DNA from: Spirodela intermedia
Taxonomy: Eukaryota; Streptophyta; Magnoliopsida; Alismatales; Araceae
Reading direction: 5' to 3'
NCBI GenBank assembly: GCA_902729315.2
Contig: LR746279.1
Location: 1,688,001 to 1,752,000 of the forward strand
DNA length: 64,000 bases
A program made the position numbers and the translations under genes. The notes below the pieces were generated by a model, which was given only the letters and a program-made list of their open reading frames with translations, was not told the origin of the DNA and did no database searches. Shown here in pieces: positions 1-12,070 of this stretch. Every line of letters begins with the position of its first letter. Positions within the stretch are counted from its first letter, which is position 1.

Positions 1-745
1 TGAAGTCAAGCCGCAGGTTGAATCCCTGCAAAGAGAACTCAGGTTCATGAACACATACCTGGCAGATATTGAGAGATCTTGGCAGATTTTGGCAGAGGTA
101 ATGGTCCCGCAGCTGAGAGAAGTGGCCTTTGAAGCTGAGGACATCATCAATGATTTCAGTCTCATGATCAACCAGAAGAAACACAGCGGCTTCAGAGGCT
201 TCTTGGTGAGCTTCCTCATCTGTGTGGGCAAACGCTCTGCTTGTCACAAATTGGGTACCTGCATTGAAGATTCCAGGAGGAGATTCCACAAGATTTATGA
301 CCAGATGAAGGTCTTTGAAGGAAGAATCATACCAGTAGATGAATCTGCCTACTTTGCCTATATGTGGGATTTGTGGAGGCCGAGCGATCCATTATTGAGC
401 AGCTGTTGAATGAGGAAGGCAAGCCTACAATCATATCCATGGTGGGAATGAGAGGAATAAGGAAGACCACCATCACTAGGAAGATCTACATCAGCTATGC
501 AGTCAAGTGTCATTTTCAGTGCAGAGTTTGGGTCACTATTAGCCATAAATTCATGCCCATTGAACTTCTAAGGAGTATCTTAGATTGTGTCCCAGGGGAA
601 GGGATGAAGGAGTCTAGGAAATTGAAAGACATGCAGCTGGTGAAGAAGCTCAGAGCCTCCCTAGATAAGGTGAGGTAATTAGTGGTTATTGATAATATTT
701 GGGAGAAGGGGGCCTAGGGTCTCATAAAGTTTGCTCTGTTGGCCT
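1..745 (+). pseudogene. CNL (RPM1-like) resistance gene, 5' fragment: coiled coil plus start of NB-ARC
   Basis: This is the front part of an NB-LRR immune receptor, already open at the window edge. The first 340 bases encode an Rx-N-type coiled coil, with segments such as QLREVAFEAEDIINDF and GTCIEDSRRRFHKIYDQM. Near position 355 the frame shifts. The NB-ARC P-loop then reads GMRGIRKTT, where the family normally has GMGGIGKTT, so two P-loop glycines are lost. The kinase-2 region (LVVIDNIWEKGA) follows directly after an in-frame stop at about 677. Homology ends near 745, where copia-type sequence begins. The RNBS-B, GLPL and MHD motifs are absent. The LRR part resumes at 4478. The family normally acts in cytosolic pathogen recognition, but this copy has frameshift, stops and a damaged P-loop and cannot make a full receptor. 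Confidence 0.9.
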
Positions 746-3700
746 CACAATCAAGTTCATAGAAGAAGAAATAATAGATCTAACTATAGATAACAAAGAC
801 ATAATCGTGGAAACAACCAACATTAAAAATAAAATTATACAATGTCATTTTTGTAAGAAATATAGACATATTGAAGCATATTGTTAGGACTAGGTAAAAC
901 AACAAGAAAATATTGGAGAAGAAAGTTCTAAGCCAATGTGTAATTTTTGCAAAAAGTATATATATGTTAAAGTAAATTTCTGGGATAAAAAAATAGAACA
1001 AGTAAATATTGTTGAAGAAAATAATCAAAATAATTTATTCTTTACTTTTGCATCTTCAAGTATAAGTAAACCAAACATTAGGTGTGTTAATAGTAGTTGT
1101 AACAGTCATATGACAAGAGAAAGAGAATTATTTCAAAATATTAATACATCTATGGTATGTGATGTTAAAATTAGTGATGAAAATAGTGTGAAAATTGAAG
1201 GCATTAATGCTATTATTATTCATACAAAATTAGGTGCAAATACCTTGATTATTTTGTTCTAAAATTAGCACACAATTCTCTATCATCCTAGAGTGAAAGG
1301 GATGATCTTGTAGTTCTTGGTCTATGAAGATGTGTTGTTAAGTGTTCCATTTTCCCATTGAGGCCGAATCTAAACTTGTGTTCGAGAGATAGTTGTCCTT
1401 AGTGTGGGTCAATTGTTAGAATGTGATTATATTGTTCATTTTGAAGATGATAGATGTGTTATCAAGTAGTATGTCTCCTATGGTGATTCTTAAAGTTAGA
1501 AAAATGATGTTTCATTTTGATATTTCAAGACATTGAATTTAACATGATTAGTAAATATAATAATTCATCTTCACTTTGACAATTACAATATAGTCATTTG
1601 CATTTTAATATGTTGAAGTTAATTATATCACAAATATATAATTTTTGGCTTACCATCTATTTCAACAAATAATGAAGTGTGGTAAGGATGTGTTGATGAC
1701 AAACAACATTGATTATCATTCTAATAATAAATCTTAGAGAGCAAGATTTATCTTTGAATTATTGCATGTTGGTGTCATCTAATGAGGGCACCATCTTTGA
1801 ATGATAATTGATATTTTCTATTGATTTGATGATTTTACATGCATGAGTTGAGTATATTTTCTTTCTCAAAAATGTGATGCATTTAAGAAATTTATTTAGT
1901 TCAAAGCTTTTGCTGAAAAATCAAGTGGAACCTTTCAAATATATAGAGGGGAAGAATTTATATCTTTTGAATTTGAGTTATTTCTAAGAAACATATCATT
2001 AGAAGGCACCTCACAATTAGAAAAACTTTGGAGTAAAATGATATTGGTGAAAGAAAAAATAAAATTGTACATATGGCTAAAAGAATGCTTAATGAGAAAC
2101 ATATTCTAAATGATTTTGGGTTAAAGTAGTTGCAACATCTATTTATCTTTTGAATATTTCTCCTACTAAATTAGGTTTGAATGTATCCTTATGATATGTG
2201 GTAACAACAGAAACCAAATGTTGGTCATTTAAAAATATTTGGTTATATTTCATATGTATTAATTAATTCTGAAAATTGTGGAAAAATGAACAAAAAGAGT
2301 GAGAAATGTATTTTTCTTGGCTATAGTAATGAAAGTAAGGGTTATCATTTATATAATCTTGAAACACAAAAATTATTGATTCGTCATGATGCTGTATTTG
2401 ATGAATAGAACTATTGAAATTAGAGTAAAAATAAAAATTTTCAAATATCTTATTATGAAATAGGTCAAGAATTTATGTAATTCAGTGAAGATTTAATGGT
2501 TGAAGCTCCTACATCATCTAGCTCACCTTGGAGAGAGTCTTCAAGAAACTCTGATTTTCATAGCCACAATAACTCAAGTCTAGATTCATCACATCCTCCA
2601 AGAAAAATGAGATCATTAAGTAACATTTATGAATCATATGTTTTTGCTCTTATGGTTATAGAGCCAACAAGTTATGAGGAGGCACAAAGTAAAAGCTAAA
2701 TGGAAGAAGGCTATGAAAGAAGAAATTACAACAATTGAGAAGAATGACACATGAGTTAATGAACTTCTTGTGAAAGACTAAAGTCATTGGTGTCAAATAG
2801 GTTTATAAGGTGAAGTATAAACATGATGGTAATGTTAAAAAATAAAAGACAAGGTTAACGGTGAAGAGATATAAACAATAATGAAGTATTGATTACTTTG
2901 AAACTTTTTCTATAGTTACAAGATTTGAAATATTTCATATTATTTTGGCTTTGACAGCACAAATGAAATAAAAAATATTTAAATTTGATGTTAAATCAAC
3001 ATTTTTAAATACTTATTTGAATGAAGATGTGTATGTTGAATAACCCTAAGGTTTTTTTATTAGTGGGAGAGAGAATAAAGTTCATAAATTGAAGTAGTCA
3101 CTATATAGTCTTAAACAAACACTTTGAACATAGTATAATAGACTTGATTCATATTTTCATAAGTATAATTTTCATCAAAGTGATAATGAGTCAATACACT
3201 ATGTCAAGATTGAAGGATAAGATTGATTGTATGTGTTTATATTGATGATATTACCTATATTGGATCATCTTTGTCATTAATTTCATAATTCAAAACTTCT
3301 ATGATGGATGAATTTGATATGATTAATTTGGGACTGCTTCATTATTTTCTTGGACTTCAAATTATCTAAAATGATTATGATATATTTATTTTACAAGAGA
3401 AGTATGCATCTGATTTGCTAAAGAAGTCTAATATGTTTAATTACAAGACTTATTCTACTCTTACAAATACTAATGACAAATTATGTCTTGATGATGAAAC
3501 TGTAAAATAATTTAACATTTTTATAGAAGTTTGGTTGGTGAATTAATGTATTTGGCTCATAAAAAAACTAGATATATTATTTTTAGTTAGCATGATTTTG
3601 AGATTCATTCATTATTCATTGATTCATCATCTTGGAGTAGCAAAGCATATACTTCAACATGTTTGAGACACTTTAAATTATGAAATTTTATATCAACATG

Positions 3701-4477
3701 ATTGTGAAGTTAAATTTTATAATTATTCTTATTGTGATTGGATATGTTCTATTGATGATAGAAAAAGTACAGGTAGTTTTGTTTTTAGTTTTAGTTTATA
3801 TATAACTTCATGGACTTCAAAAAAGTAAGAATATACAATATTATCATCATCAGAAGTTCAATATATTGATGCATCAATGATTGCACAGTAAGCAATATGA
3901 AATGTGGATAATCTTAGAAGATGTCAATTGACCACAATCAACACCAATGGTTATATATTGCGAAAACATTTCAACTATATCAATTACAAATAATCTAGTA
4001 TTTCATGGAATAATGAAACATATTGAAATTCGTCATCATTTTATTTAATATTTGGTTGTAAATTTTATTGAAGTGAAGTTTTGCTTAACATTGGATCAAG
4101 TTGCATATGGTTTTCAAAGGCATTGAGTTATACTAAGTTCGTCAAATTTAGAGAAGCTCTTGGTGCTAGATGTTTTTGCATCAAGGGGGAGTGTTAGTAG
4201 TTAATGTAAAAACTTAGAGATGCCGTACTATTTTTTATCTTTATTAGGCTTAGTATTTTATCTTTATTGGGCTCAAAAGACGATCTATTTTGTTTTTAGT
4301 GGGCCAAAGGGTGGTGGCCGACATAGGGCATTTATGTAGGATATAAATACTCTCTTTCTCTCTCCTCACGGCTGTTATTCAATGGTCTTTTTCTGTGTGA
4401 AATTCCTCTTCTCCTCTCCTCTTCTCTCCCAAAATCCATATTTTCTCCTAGAAAATTGTATCATTTGTTTTTACACA
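746..4477 (+). mobile_element. Decayed 5'-truncated Ty1/copia retrotransposon inside a CNL gene
   Basis: Copia polyprotein similarity can be followed in order on the plus strand, broken by many stops. There is a gag zinc-knuckle relic (CHFCKKYRHIEAYC, about 840-885) and a protease-like block (CVNSSCNSHMT, about 1080-1115) whose catalytic aspartate is replaced. An integrase core relic lies at about 1890-2130, followed by a block containing KCIFLGYSNESKGYHLYN (about 2305-2360). Reverse transcriptase pieces include MINLGLLHYFLGLQI (about 3318-3364), and an RNase H stretch with DDRKSTGSFVF follows (about 3750-3785). A polypurine tract ends at 4191, directly before the 3' LTR. No 5' LTR, primer-binding site or gag N-terminus is present, so the left end has been lost. 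Confidence 0.88.
4192..4477 (+). repeat. 3' LTR of the copia element
   Basis: The LTR is 286 bp, opens with TGTTAGTAG right after a purine tract (AAGGGGGAG) and closes with TTTTTACACA, giving TG...CA ends. An LTR promoter TATA-like box (ATATAAATAC) lies at 4341-4350, followed by a CT-rich stretch. The next base after the LTR is already resistance-gene LRR sequence, which fixes the right boundary. No 5' LTR or target-site duplication can be checked because the left end is missing. Confidence 0.8.
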
Positions 4478-5557
4478 TGGTCCGTCTGGCCTTCTTGGGC
4501 CACAGGCGCACCAAGCTTGTCAGCCTCCCGTCCTCCATTGACAAGCTCGGCAAGCTGCAGACACTCGGTATTAGGAATGTTTTCAGGATCACTCTCCCAC
4601 AGGGTGTCTAGAGGATGAAGACTCTGAGGCACCTGTCCGCTGATCGTTCCCAACCACAGGCCTCCTCCTTCGGAACCCTAACAGAGTTGCAAACGCTTCA
4701 CAAAGCGTTTGCCGGCACGTGAGTGGAGGTGGGCCTACGAAAGCTCTCCAATCTCCGGAAGCTGACGATTGTGGACGTATCAGAAGGTCATGTCAAGGCG
4801 CTCTCAGAGGCCATTCAGAGGAGGTTGAAGCGCCTCAACTTCTTGCAGGGGGAGCTGCGTCCCCAACGTGCTGGGCCTGGACCTGACGGGCCACGCGGGG
4901 CTTCACCAGCTGATCTCGAAGGGGCCGACAAGGAAGGTCGCCGGAGTGGTGGCTGGAAACTTGCCGCAGAATGTCACCGCCATCACCCTGGTCGGGTGCC
5001 GACTGGAGCAGGACCCGCTGACTCTGCTGGAGGCGCTGCGTCCCCAACGTGCTGGGCCTGGACTTGATGAAGTGGCCGACAAGGAAGGTCTCCGGATTGG
5101 TGGCTAGAAACCTGCCACAGAATGTCACCACCATCACTTGGTCGGGTGCCGACTAGAACAGGACCCGCTGACTCTGCTGGAGGAGATGCCCTACCTTGAG
5201 AATCTCAGGATGTGGAGTGGCGCGTTCGTCGGAGATGAGATGGCCTGCTCAGCAGCCGGGTTTCCCCGGCTACGGGAGCTCCGTCTCTGTGACTTGAAGG
5301 GGCTCCGGCTGCTGCGACTATCGGAGGGGGCCATGGGATCGCTCGTCTGCTTCAGCATCAGCTGGTGCCCCCGACTGGAATCCCTGCCACAGGAGATGGA
5401 GGGCATGCGGACCCTCAAGGATCTTAAGTTGGAGGGCATGCCCGCAGAATTTATAAAATGGGTTGAGGAGGATGGAGTTGACGGGTCCAAGATATTGAAT
5501 ATCCCCTCCGTTGAAGTCTTTAAGCCCCCTTCTGCATTTGAATTTTGTTGGGTATAA
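4478..5557 (+). pseudogene. CNL resistance gene, LRR and C-terminal fragment
   Basis: Leucine-rich repeats of an RPM1-like receptor resume immediately after the copia LTR, for example KLVSLPSSIDKLGKLQTLGI and LRKLSNLRKLTIVDVSEGH. The reading frame contains two stops (about 4609 and 4720) and a frameshift near 4860. From 5138 the C-terminal repeats are open again, with LRMWSGAFVGDE, SWCPRLESLPQEMEGM and the typical end piece GMPAEFIKWVEEDGVD before the stop at 5555-5557. Codons are GC-rich compared with the AT-rich flanks. Together with 1-745 this is one gene body. The second half of NB-ARC and the first LRRs are missing, so a deletion accompanied or followed the copia insertion. Confidence 0.88.
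4854..5183 (+). repeat. Tandem duplication of one LRR segment within the CNL pseudogene
   Basis: The block at 4854-5034 (181 bp) is repeated at 5035-5183 (149 bp). Both copies start GCTGCGTCCCCAACGTGCTG and end with GACCCGCTGACTCTGCTGGA plus one more G. The second copy lacks about 32 bp and carries point changes, including a stop (TGGTGGCTAG). The duplication breaks the LRR frame. Confidence 0.85.
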
Positions 5558-7140
5558 TCAATTCAGATATTCTCTAATTAGTATTCCTATTTTAGAGAAA
5601 AAGAAAAAACTCACCTCATTGAGAGGGAGTTAAAAAAAGAAGAAAAAAAGGAAAAATAGGCTCTTTGGAATAAGGAAAAGAACGATATAATTATAAAAAG
5701 TTAGACTCTTTGAGAATTGGCACACGGAAAAATAAGAGGGGATTATCAAGCTTTAGAAGAACACCCTCTGAATCATTATCAATGGGGATTTCAATGTAAA
5801 AGTTGTTTCTTCAGAGAAAGTTCAAGGCCTCACTTTAATCACTATCAAGCTTTGATTGAGGATTTTTGATATAGCCTCACTTTCTGAAGAGGAGAAGAGA
5901 CCAAAATAGAAATACTCTAATCTTATTTCTCTTTTAATATTTGAGGTGAACATAAAAATTAGACAACATAGAAGATATTTCACACATCGATGTTATATTA
6001 GTTATGACACTCAAGGATAATTTTACCATATGTGAATATCTTATAAATAATTTTGTAGACGAAGTTACAAAGATTAATTGGTCAAAATTCTAAAAACTTA
6101 GATACAATTTGACTCTTTGGGATAAGAGTAATGAACAAAGAAGTGTAGCCCTGTTGAAGTATACCATATTAGTGAGATATGTTGATGCCCTTGGTTTTGG
6201 TACTATAAAAAATATATATTAACTAATTATTTACTTAATATTAAATAGATTTTGTGAAGGCTTATGTTAGAAGATTAATATCTCTTAGAAATATTCAAAG
6301 TGTATATTGATGATGTTTGAGTAATCCTATGCTTAACAAACAAATTCTAAGGGTTATTTATTTGATATATTTATATGTTGAATTTAATGCAACAACATAA
6401 AGTTCATATATAAGTACATAAATTATGTCAATTGATGAAGTATCTGAAAAATATAAAAATATCAGAGTCACTAGTAGAAGTTAAACTCAAGACCTGAATG
6501 ACAAAAAGTTAGAAGCCTCAGCGAGAAAAATATATGAATAATGAAATAATATAAAGTCAATGCAGCACTCAAATTCAGAACATAAAAGAAGATAAACTAG
6601 AACCTTGAGTGAAGAAATGCGTGAAGAAATTAAAACATCAATGTCTCCAACAACACTCAAACTTGATCTTGTACAATGATAAATCTGAAGTGCCTATAAG
6701 AAGACATCTAAAAATCACGAAAAAAAGAAGTCATTATCATGCATTATAGACAATGACATGTTGACAAAACACATGGAGATAATGAAAGACAAAATAGACT
6801 TATTTGAACTTGACCTCAAAAGCAAAGATAATCATTGATAAGTGACGAATCTCAAGATAGTTTCAAATACAAAAAATGTTAAAGTAGCAAGCTTCGAAGT
6901 AAGGAACAAACAAAGATCATTGTCACGCATTATGTATAGTAATATATCAATATAATATGTGAAGATAATGACAAACTTAACAACCTTATTTGGACTCGAC
7001 CTAATAATGAATTATGTGCACTTGTCATTGTGCTTAAATACACATCATCTAATAATAATTATAACTAAGCCTTAATAAAATACTAGTATAGAAGTAAGTT
7101 TTAGGTCGAACACAAGGAGATTGATTAATCTATCATGAAA
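5558..7140. other. AT-rich intergenic DNA with two diverged repeat families
   Basis: No gene was recognised here; all frames are closed at short intervals. A block at about 5774-6015 recurs at 9385-9625. Two diverged tandem copies of about 100 bp lie at about 6715-6815 and 6908-7005, both ending in a TTATTTG-(A/G)-ACT(T/C)GACCT-like stretch. Confidence 0.5.
5774..6015 (+). repeat. Diverged dispersed repeat, copy 1
   Basis: Shared landmarks with the copy at 9385-9625 include GTAAAAGTTGT, AGAGAAAGTTCAAGG, TTTGATTGA, AAATACTCTAAT and AACATAGAAGATAT, in the same order and spacing. The two copies are in direct orientation about 3.6 kb apart. No TG...CA ends are evident, so this is not called an LTR pair. 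Confidence 0.6.
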
Positions 7141-7189
7141 ACTAATTTAGTTTATATATAAAGTGATTTAAATATATTATTAATATTTA

Positions 7190-7560
7190 ACAGAAATAAT
7201 AAAATAGAAGGATGAGGTGAGAAGAATAAAAGAAGGAAAATAGAGAAAAGGAAGAAGGAAAAGAGAGAAGAGAGAGAGCTCTCATGAAAGATGAGAGAAG
7301 AGATCTTTTGCGAAAGAGAGAAAGAGAGAGGAGGAAATCTCACATGAGATGAAGAGAGAAAAAAGTCTCATGAGAGAGAGGGAGAGAGAAGAAGAGAGAG
7401 GGAGATCAATTGAGAGAGAGAAAGAGAAGGAGATCGATCGAGAGAGAGGGAGAGAAAAGGAGAGATCTTACGAGAGATGGAGAGAGAATAAGTAGTCTCA
7501 CAAGAGAAGGAGAGAGAGAAATAAGACAATAATAAGGAAAGAGAGAAATACAGTCAATCC
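7190..7560 (+). repeat. Long polypurine (GA-rich) tract
   Basis: About 370 bp are almost purely A and G on the plus strand, built from GAGAGAGAG runs, short ATC/CTC interruptions and repeated GGAGAGAG units. The minus-strand open frame over part of it is a low-complexity artefact. Confidence 0.85.
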
Positions 7561-9384
7561 ATTTTCACAGTGACCATTATTCTTGGACAAATGTGTACTC
7601 GAAAATTCACACACATGATATGAGGTCAGTCATGAATGTCTCCACATTGTTCTAGCAGCTCAACAATTATTAAGCAGCCTTTAATCTTGTTGATTTCATG
7701 TTTGAAAATAGAAGAATAAGCGTTATTCATGGAACACCATGAACATGAATTCATTGAGATTTGACTGCAAAAATTAATAGAAAATAAGTTGAAAATGATC
7801 TTAGCTTATCTCAAACAAGTTTTGAAGGATTCAGAAGAAGAAGGAAGATCATTCTTCATGTTTTAAATTAATTCTACTCATTTTAACTGAAACATGCATG
7901 AAATGAAAATAACTTATCATAAAATATAAATAAATGACAAAAAGAGGTAAGTAAATACTGAAAGTAGAAAATAAATCGTTGCCCAAGTTTAGTTTGCCTC
8001 TCAGGCAATTGAAGACATCAATGTGGTAACTTGATTTTGTCCAAACATACCACACTATGCCAAAAGTCATAGAAGTATTATCCAGAAGTGTTGTGCTGCT
8101 TGGTGAAGAGATCTATTGAAAGAGGGGTCGGCCACATTGCCACCGTCATCTGGGGGGAGAAGCGAGGAGTTAACCACTTGCTAGAGGCCTTAAGTGTAGT
8201 TAGGGGAGGAAGGAATGAACTTGTCAATTGCTGGAGGCATTGATTGTGCAAAATGAGGAAAGAAATAGATTATTGTATCCATGATTGTTGTCAGGATTTA
8301 AAGATAATTGAGAATGTATGTTTTACCAAAAAATAATCAATTATTGTGTTTATATCTTTGATAGTGATACGTGCAACAACTTAAGTTTTCAGTATCATGG
8401 TGTGTCATGAGTTGTTGGATCAAATGTGCTTGGTCACTTGACATGCTAAGCAACACATGATCAACTTGCCACGAACTGTTGCCAATTGGGATCTTAAGTC
8501 CCTAGTACCATGGTGACTCTTTAGCTGTTAGATTATCCTTTAAGGCCACATGTGTGCTAAGTGGTGTTGAATTCACGAATTGCCGATGGATTGCTTTACG
8601 CATCTGATATTATGGTGGGTCACCCACCACAAGAGATGACTCGTCTGATGATGTGGCTTGCTAAATACCACTAGATCACACCTCACTCTAAATGGTTGTC
8701 CTAAGATATAAAAAACCTTTAGTCTCACATCAAAAATATTATGGATACATCAGCCGAATATAAATCAAAGCTAGCCTCTCTCATTAGAGATCCTTTCTCC
8801 TAAAATAAAATAATACCTAGGACTATCTTAGGAGAAGGCAAAAAAGTGGTCCACCCTCATGCACGCACATGCGTACGGATGCTTGTTGCTCCACAATTGG
8901 TTGGCTATCGGGACGTGGCAGGGAAGTCGCACACATGTGTGGAGCAAGTTCTTCACCACTTAGGCCCAACTCATGGCTCCCCTAGTTTGGGTCTACCCAT
9001 TCAATCGCAACGTCCCTCTAGGTTAGTTGCTGAGTGTGGGCTTGCCAACAAGCATAATATTTTTATATTTTATTATTTTATATTTTAAATAATAAAAAAC
9101 TAGACTAAGTATTTTAACTTTAGACTTTTAAAATTAACAACATATCCTATATTTATTATGCAAGTTAATAAAATAAAATAAAATAAAATAATCAAACTAA
9201 TTAAAATATAAAAAATCTAGCTTTAACACTATATATGATTGTTGATTAGTTAAAAATCTTCAAATCAAGTCCCAAGTATAGAAAATATTGTCTAATATAT
9301 TAGTATGTATTTCTAAGATGAAATAATGAACTCCAATAAAAATGATCATTTGAGACTATAAGTACTAAAGTGAAGATATCAATA
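7561..9384. other. Intergenic DNA with a possible LTR-derived stretch
   Basis: No coding similarity was recognised. Around 8705-8810 there is a TATA-like AGATATAAAAAACC, then TTAGTCTCACATCAAAAAT, a degenerate form of the AGTCCCACATCG motif common in plant LTR-type repeats, then a pyrimidine-rich stretch. This suggests the remains of an LTR promoter, but no partner copy or ends were found. A short open frame at 8846-9088 has no recognisable product. Confidence 0.3.
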
Positions 9385-9625
9385 GTTATTTATCAAGGGG
9401 TTTTCTAAGTAAAAGTTGTAACTTTAGAGAAAGTTCAAGGTCATATTTTTTATTGAATTCTTTGATTGAAGATTTTTTATATAGCATCCTTTTACAAGCA
9501 TGAGAAGAAGGTGAATTAGAAAATACTCTAATTTTCTTTCTATTTTACTCTGAGATGAAAATAGAACTAGAGAACATAGAAGATATATCACACGATTTTA
9601 TGGTGGCTATGTCACTTGGCATACT
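9385..9625 (+). repeat. Diverged dispersed repeat, copy 2
   Basis: Direct-orientation partner of 5774-6015, judged about 70 percent similar by eye. Divergence is spread along the length, as expected for an old duplication. Confidence 0.6.
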
Positions 9626-10640
9626 CCACTTTCAAGTCATGCATACCTTCTTGCAACATTAGTTCTATTAAAATTTTAGTGAAATAATTAATTACATGCT
9701 TAAATTACGTTTTTTAATTTGTATTAATCCTAGATGCACTCTAAAGACTATGAACTAGTTATAGTTCTTGGTGTTCAACTTCTAATTCTTTGGAGGTTTC
9801 AATCTTTCAATTTCTTGTTAAGGAAGCTTTAGAATGGAGAACACCTTAAAAGGCTTGCACAAATCTTTTATGAATTTAACTGCTCAAAGACACATTTATT
9901 GTCCTTGGACTCCTTGGATGAATGTGGTGGGCAAGATACCTTTTTCAAAATTTTGTTCTCAATTTTCTATTTTATTCTTCCTTTCACTCTCATATTCAAG
10001 TGAACTCAAGTGTTGTTATTTATAAAGAACTTATTAGGCTGCCTTTTATGCAGGAAACATAGCATACCACCCAATGACCTCAGTCAACTACTATCCACAT
10101 CTAAAATTCAAATTTCATAAAAAAATATTAATATACTTCGAATTTCGATGTTATGTTGTAACATCATGTTCATCTTGGAATCAATTTTCATCTAACATCA
10201 TTTTACTCATTTCAAACATAAAATATTGATTTTTTTCGATGTTATGAACTTTTATGTGCTAGTGTTTTTATTGTGTTACTCTTTTAATTATCTTTCTAAT
10301 GAGTACCTAACTAACTATATAATGACACTAATTTTCATATAAAATGTTTTTTACTCATTTTGAAAATAAACATTTGTAGTTTTACCTTTAAACAAATTTC
10401 TCTTAATAATCAGACCTTCCTTGATAATTCATCAATCATTAATGATATGAGCCTATAATTTTAATTTAATGGAATTACGTAATCACCATTCTTTAAATAT
10501 TGTCATCATTAAAATAACTTATAAGCTAATATGTAAACTTAAGCACTTATACTAATTGACAGGGTCAACGTAAGAAGAAGTGTTTTACAAAGGAGAGTCT
10601 TCCTCATCCAGAATTCCTTTCCGATGCATTGACTTTTCAT
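9626..10640. other. AT-rich intergenic DNA
   Basis: I see no gene, LTR boundary or RNA gene here. An open frame at 9834-10025 has no recognisable motif and lies in low-complexity sequence. Confidence 0.4.
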
Positions 10641-10649
10641 TGTCAACGC

Positions 10650-10990
10650 GTTGTTCTCTAGCTCAAGGGGTGACTTTTCAGATCCCGGGGGAGGCATGAC
10701 AGGCGGCCGAAAAACTCAAGACGCAGCTGAAATGATCTATTTTTTTCCATTAGGGTCAACGCATTATTCTCGATCATCCTCCACCGTATCTACCTACTGT
10801 GAGGAGGCGGGCTCCGGATGCGGACGGCGGCTGTAATGGAAGCGAAGCAAGGCACATAGTGCGCGACATGCGGGAAGCCAACGGTCTCTGCCTCAAGGGA
10901 TGGCTTTTCAGATCCCGGGGGAGGCATGACAACCTGTTGTTCTCTACCTCAAGGGATGACAGGCGACCGGAAAATTCTGAAATCACTAAT
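10650..10990 (+). repeat. Local duplication upstream of a CNL leader
   Basis: A block at about 10,653-10,710 (TTTTCAGATCCCGGGGGAGG is its core) recurs at about 10,887-10,935, followed in both cases by a CATGACA...GGCG-CCG-AAAA stretch. The second copy interrupts the leader sequence that the other CNL leader (17.56 kb) carries without this insert. Confidence 0.7.
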
Positions 10991-11174
10991 TTGATGGATA
11001 TAAAATAATATTTAGAATGGTCTAATCTTAAGCTCAACCCATTATTCTGGATTACCTTCTTTCGCGCTCCGATGCGTTGACTTTATTCGAACAACGCGAT
11101 GTTCCGTGGGCCATGGCGCGGCGATTCCCTCCCCTCCTTTTGTCCGCCATCCGCGAGAAGAGAGAGTGAGAGAG

Positions 11175-11219
<45 letters not shown>

Positions 11220-11417
11220 TAGAGAGGAGAACTGCTCTAGAAATCAGAAGCCCTCTCGATCAGAAACCATCTCGATCAGTTCCAGATTAAGACTTCAGCC
11301 GTGAATGTGAAGCCCTCTCGATCCTCTCTGCAATAGAATCTGGTACGGCGTCCTCTCTCTCTCTCTCTCGCTCTCTCTCGCTTTCTCTCCCCCCCTCTCT
11401 CCCTCTCTCTCCCCCTC

Positions 11418-11510
<93 letters not shown>

Positions 11511-12070
11511 TCTTCTCTCTCTCTCTCCTACGATGGATTTCTCCCCTTTCTTTTCCTCCACTGGTTTCCGTATTGCGAGGCGAAGATACGGATCGACCAC
11601 TAGAGCTTGTTCGTCGTAGGCGACCGTGAACTCTAGAATAAAAGCCCTCACCGCATCTTGCGGCGTGGATCAGTTCTTTGGGCCCTAGAATATCTGCACG
11701 ATGTGCATGCGGATCATCCTCGTCTAGTATGTGCCTACATTATATCTATGATCTTGGAGACTAGTGAAGCCTTCTAGACTTCGAGATCGATCTCCGGGTT
11801 CCGATTTCTTCCGTCACCAAGTAGCTTAGGTTAGACATCCCTTGTATGTTCCATCTTGGCACCCATCGGAGTAGCTCTTGGACGGCCTTTCTCTCTCTAT
11901 ATGGTGGGGACGAGCACGAGGATGAATCAGAAGGGCTCACTGCTTAGAGGAGGGTGATCCCCGTTTTCTTGTCCCATCATTCATCTGTAATATTTTCCAT
12001 GGCAGGAACTGGCAGCCGAGCAAGAACTGTGAGCAAGAGCCCCGTCGAATGAATTCTTGATCTGCTGGCA
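10783..12070 (+). promoter_or_regulatory. Duplicated CNL promoter/leader, copy A, with GA and CT microsatellites
   Basis: This region precedes the coiled-coil ORF at 12071 and is repeated at 17,559-18,700. Shared landmarks include CGGCTGTAATGGAAGCGAAG, GATGGATTTCTCCCCTTTCT, CATCTTGCGGCGTGGATC, CTCCGGGTTCCGATTTCTTC and GAACTGTGAGCAAGAGCCCC. It holds a (GA)n run at about 11,173-11,216 and a (CT)n run at about 11,352-11,530, which differ in length from those of the other copy. It probably contains the original promoter and 5' leader of the CNL gene, because the similarity continues through the start codon. Whether it is transcribed cannot be seen. Confidence 0.7.

Noticed and set aside
4382-4618. 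Plus-strand open frame crossing the copia LTR end
   Set aside because: It joins LTR sequence to the LRR region in the wrong frame; the LRR similarity lies in another frame.
7190-7560. CRISPR-like or spaced repeat array
   Set aside because: It is a simple polypurine tract without regular spacers, and the genome is a plant nuclear one.
11295-11651. Long minus-strand frame rich in Arg-Glu-Ser
   Set aside because: It is the translation of the CT/GA microsatellite in the CNL leader and is not a gene. The same applies to the frames at 17,730-18,484 and 37,973-38,176.
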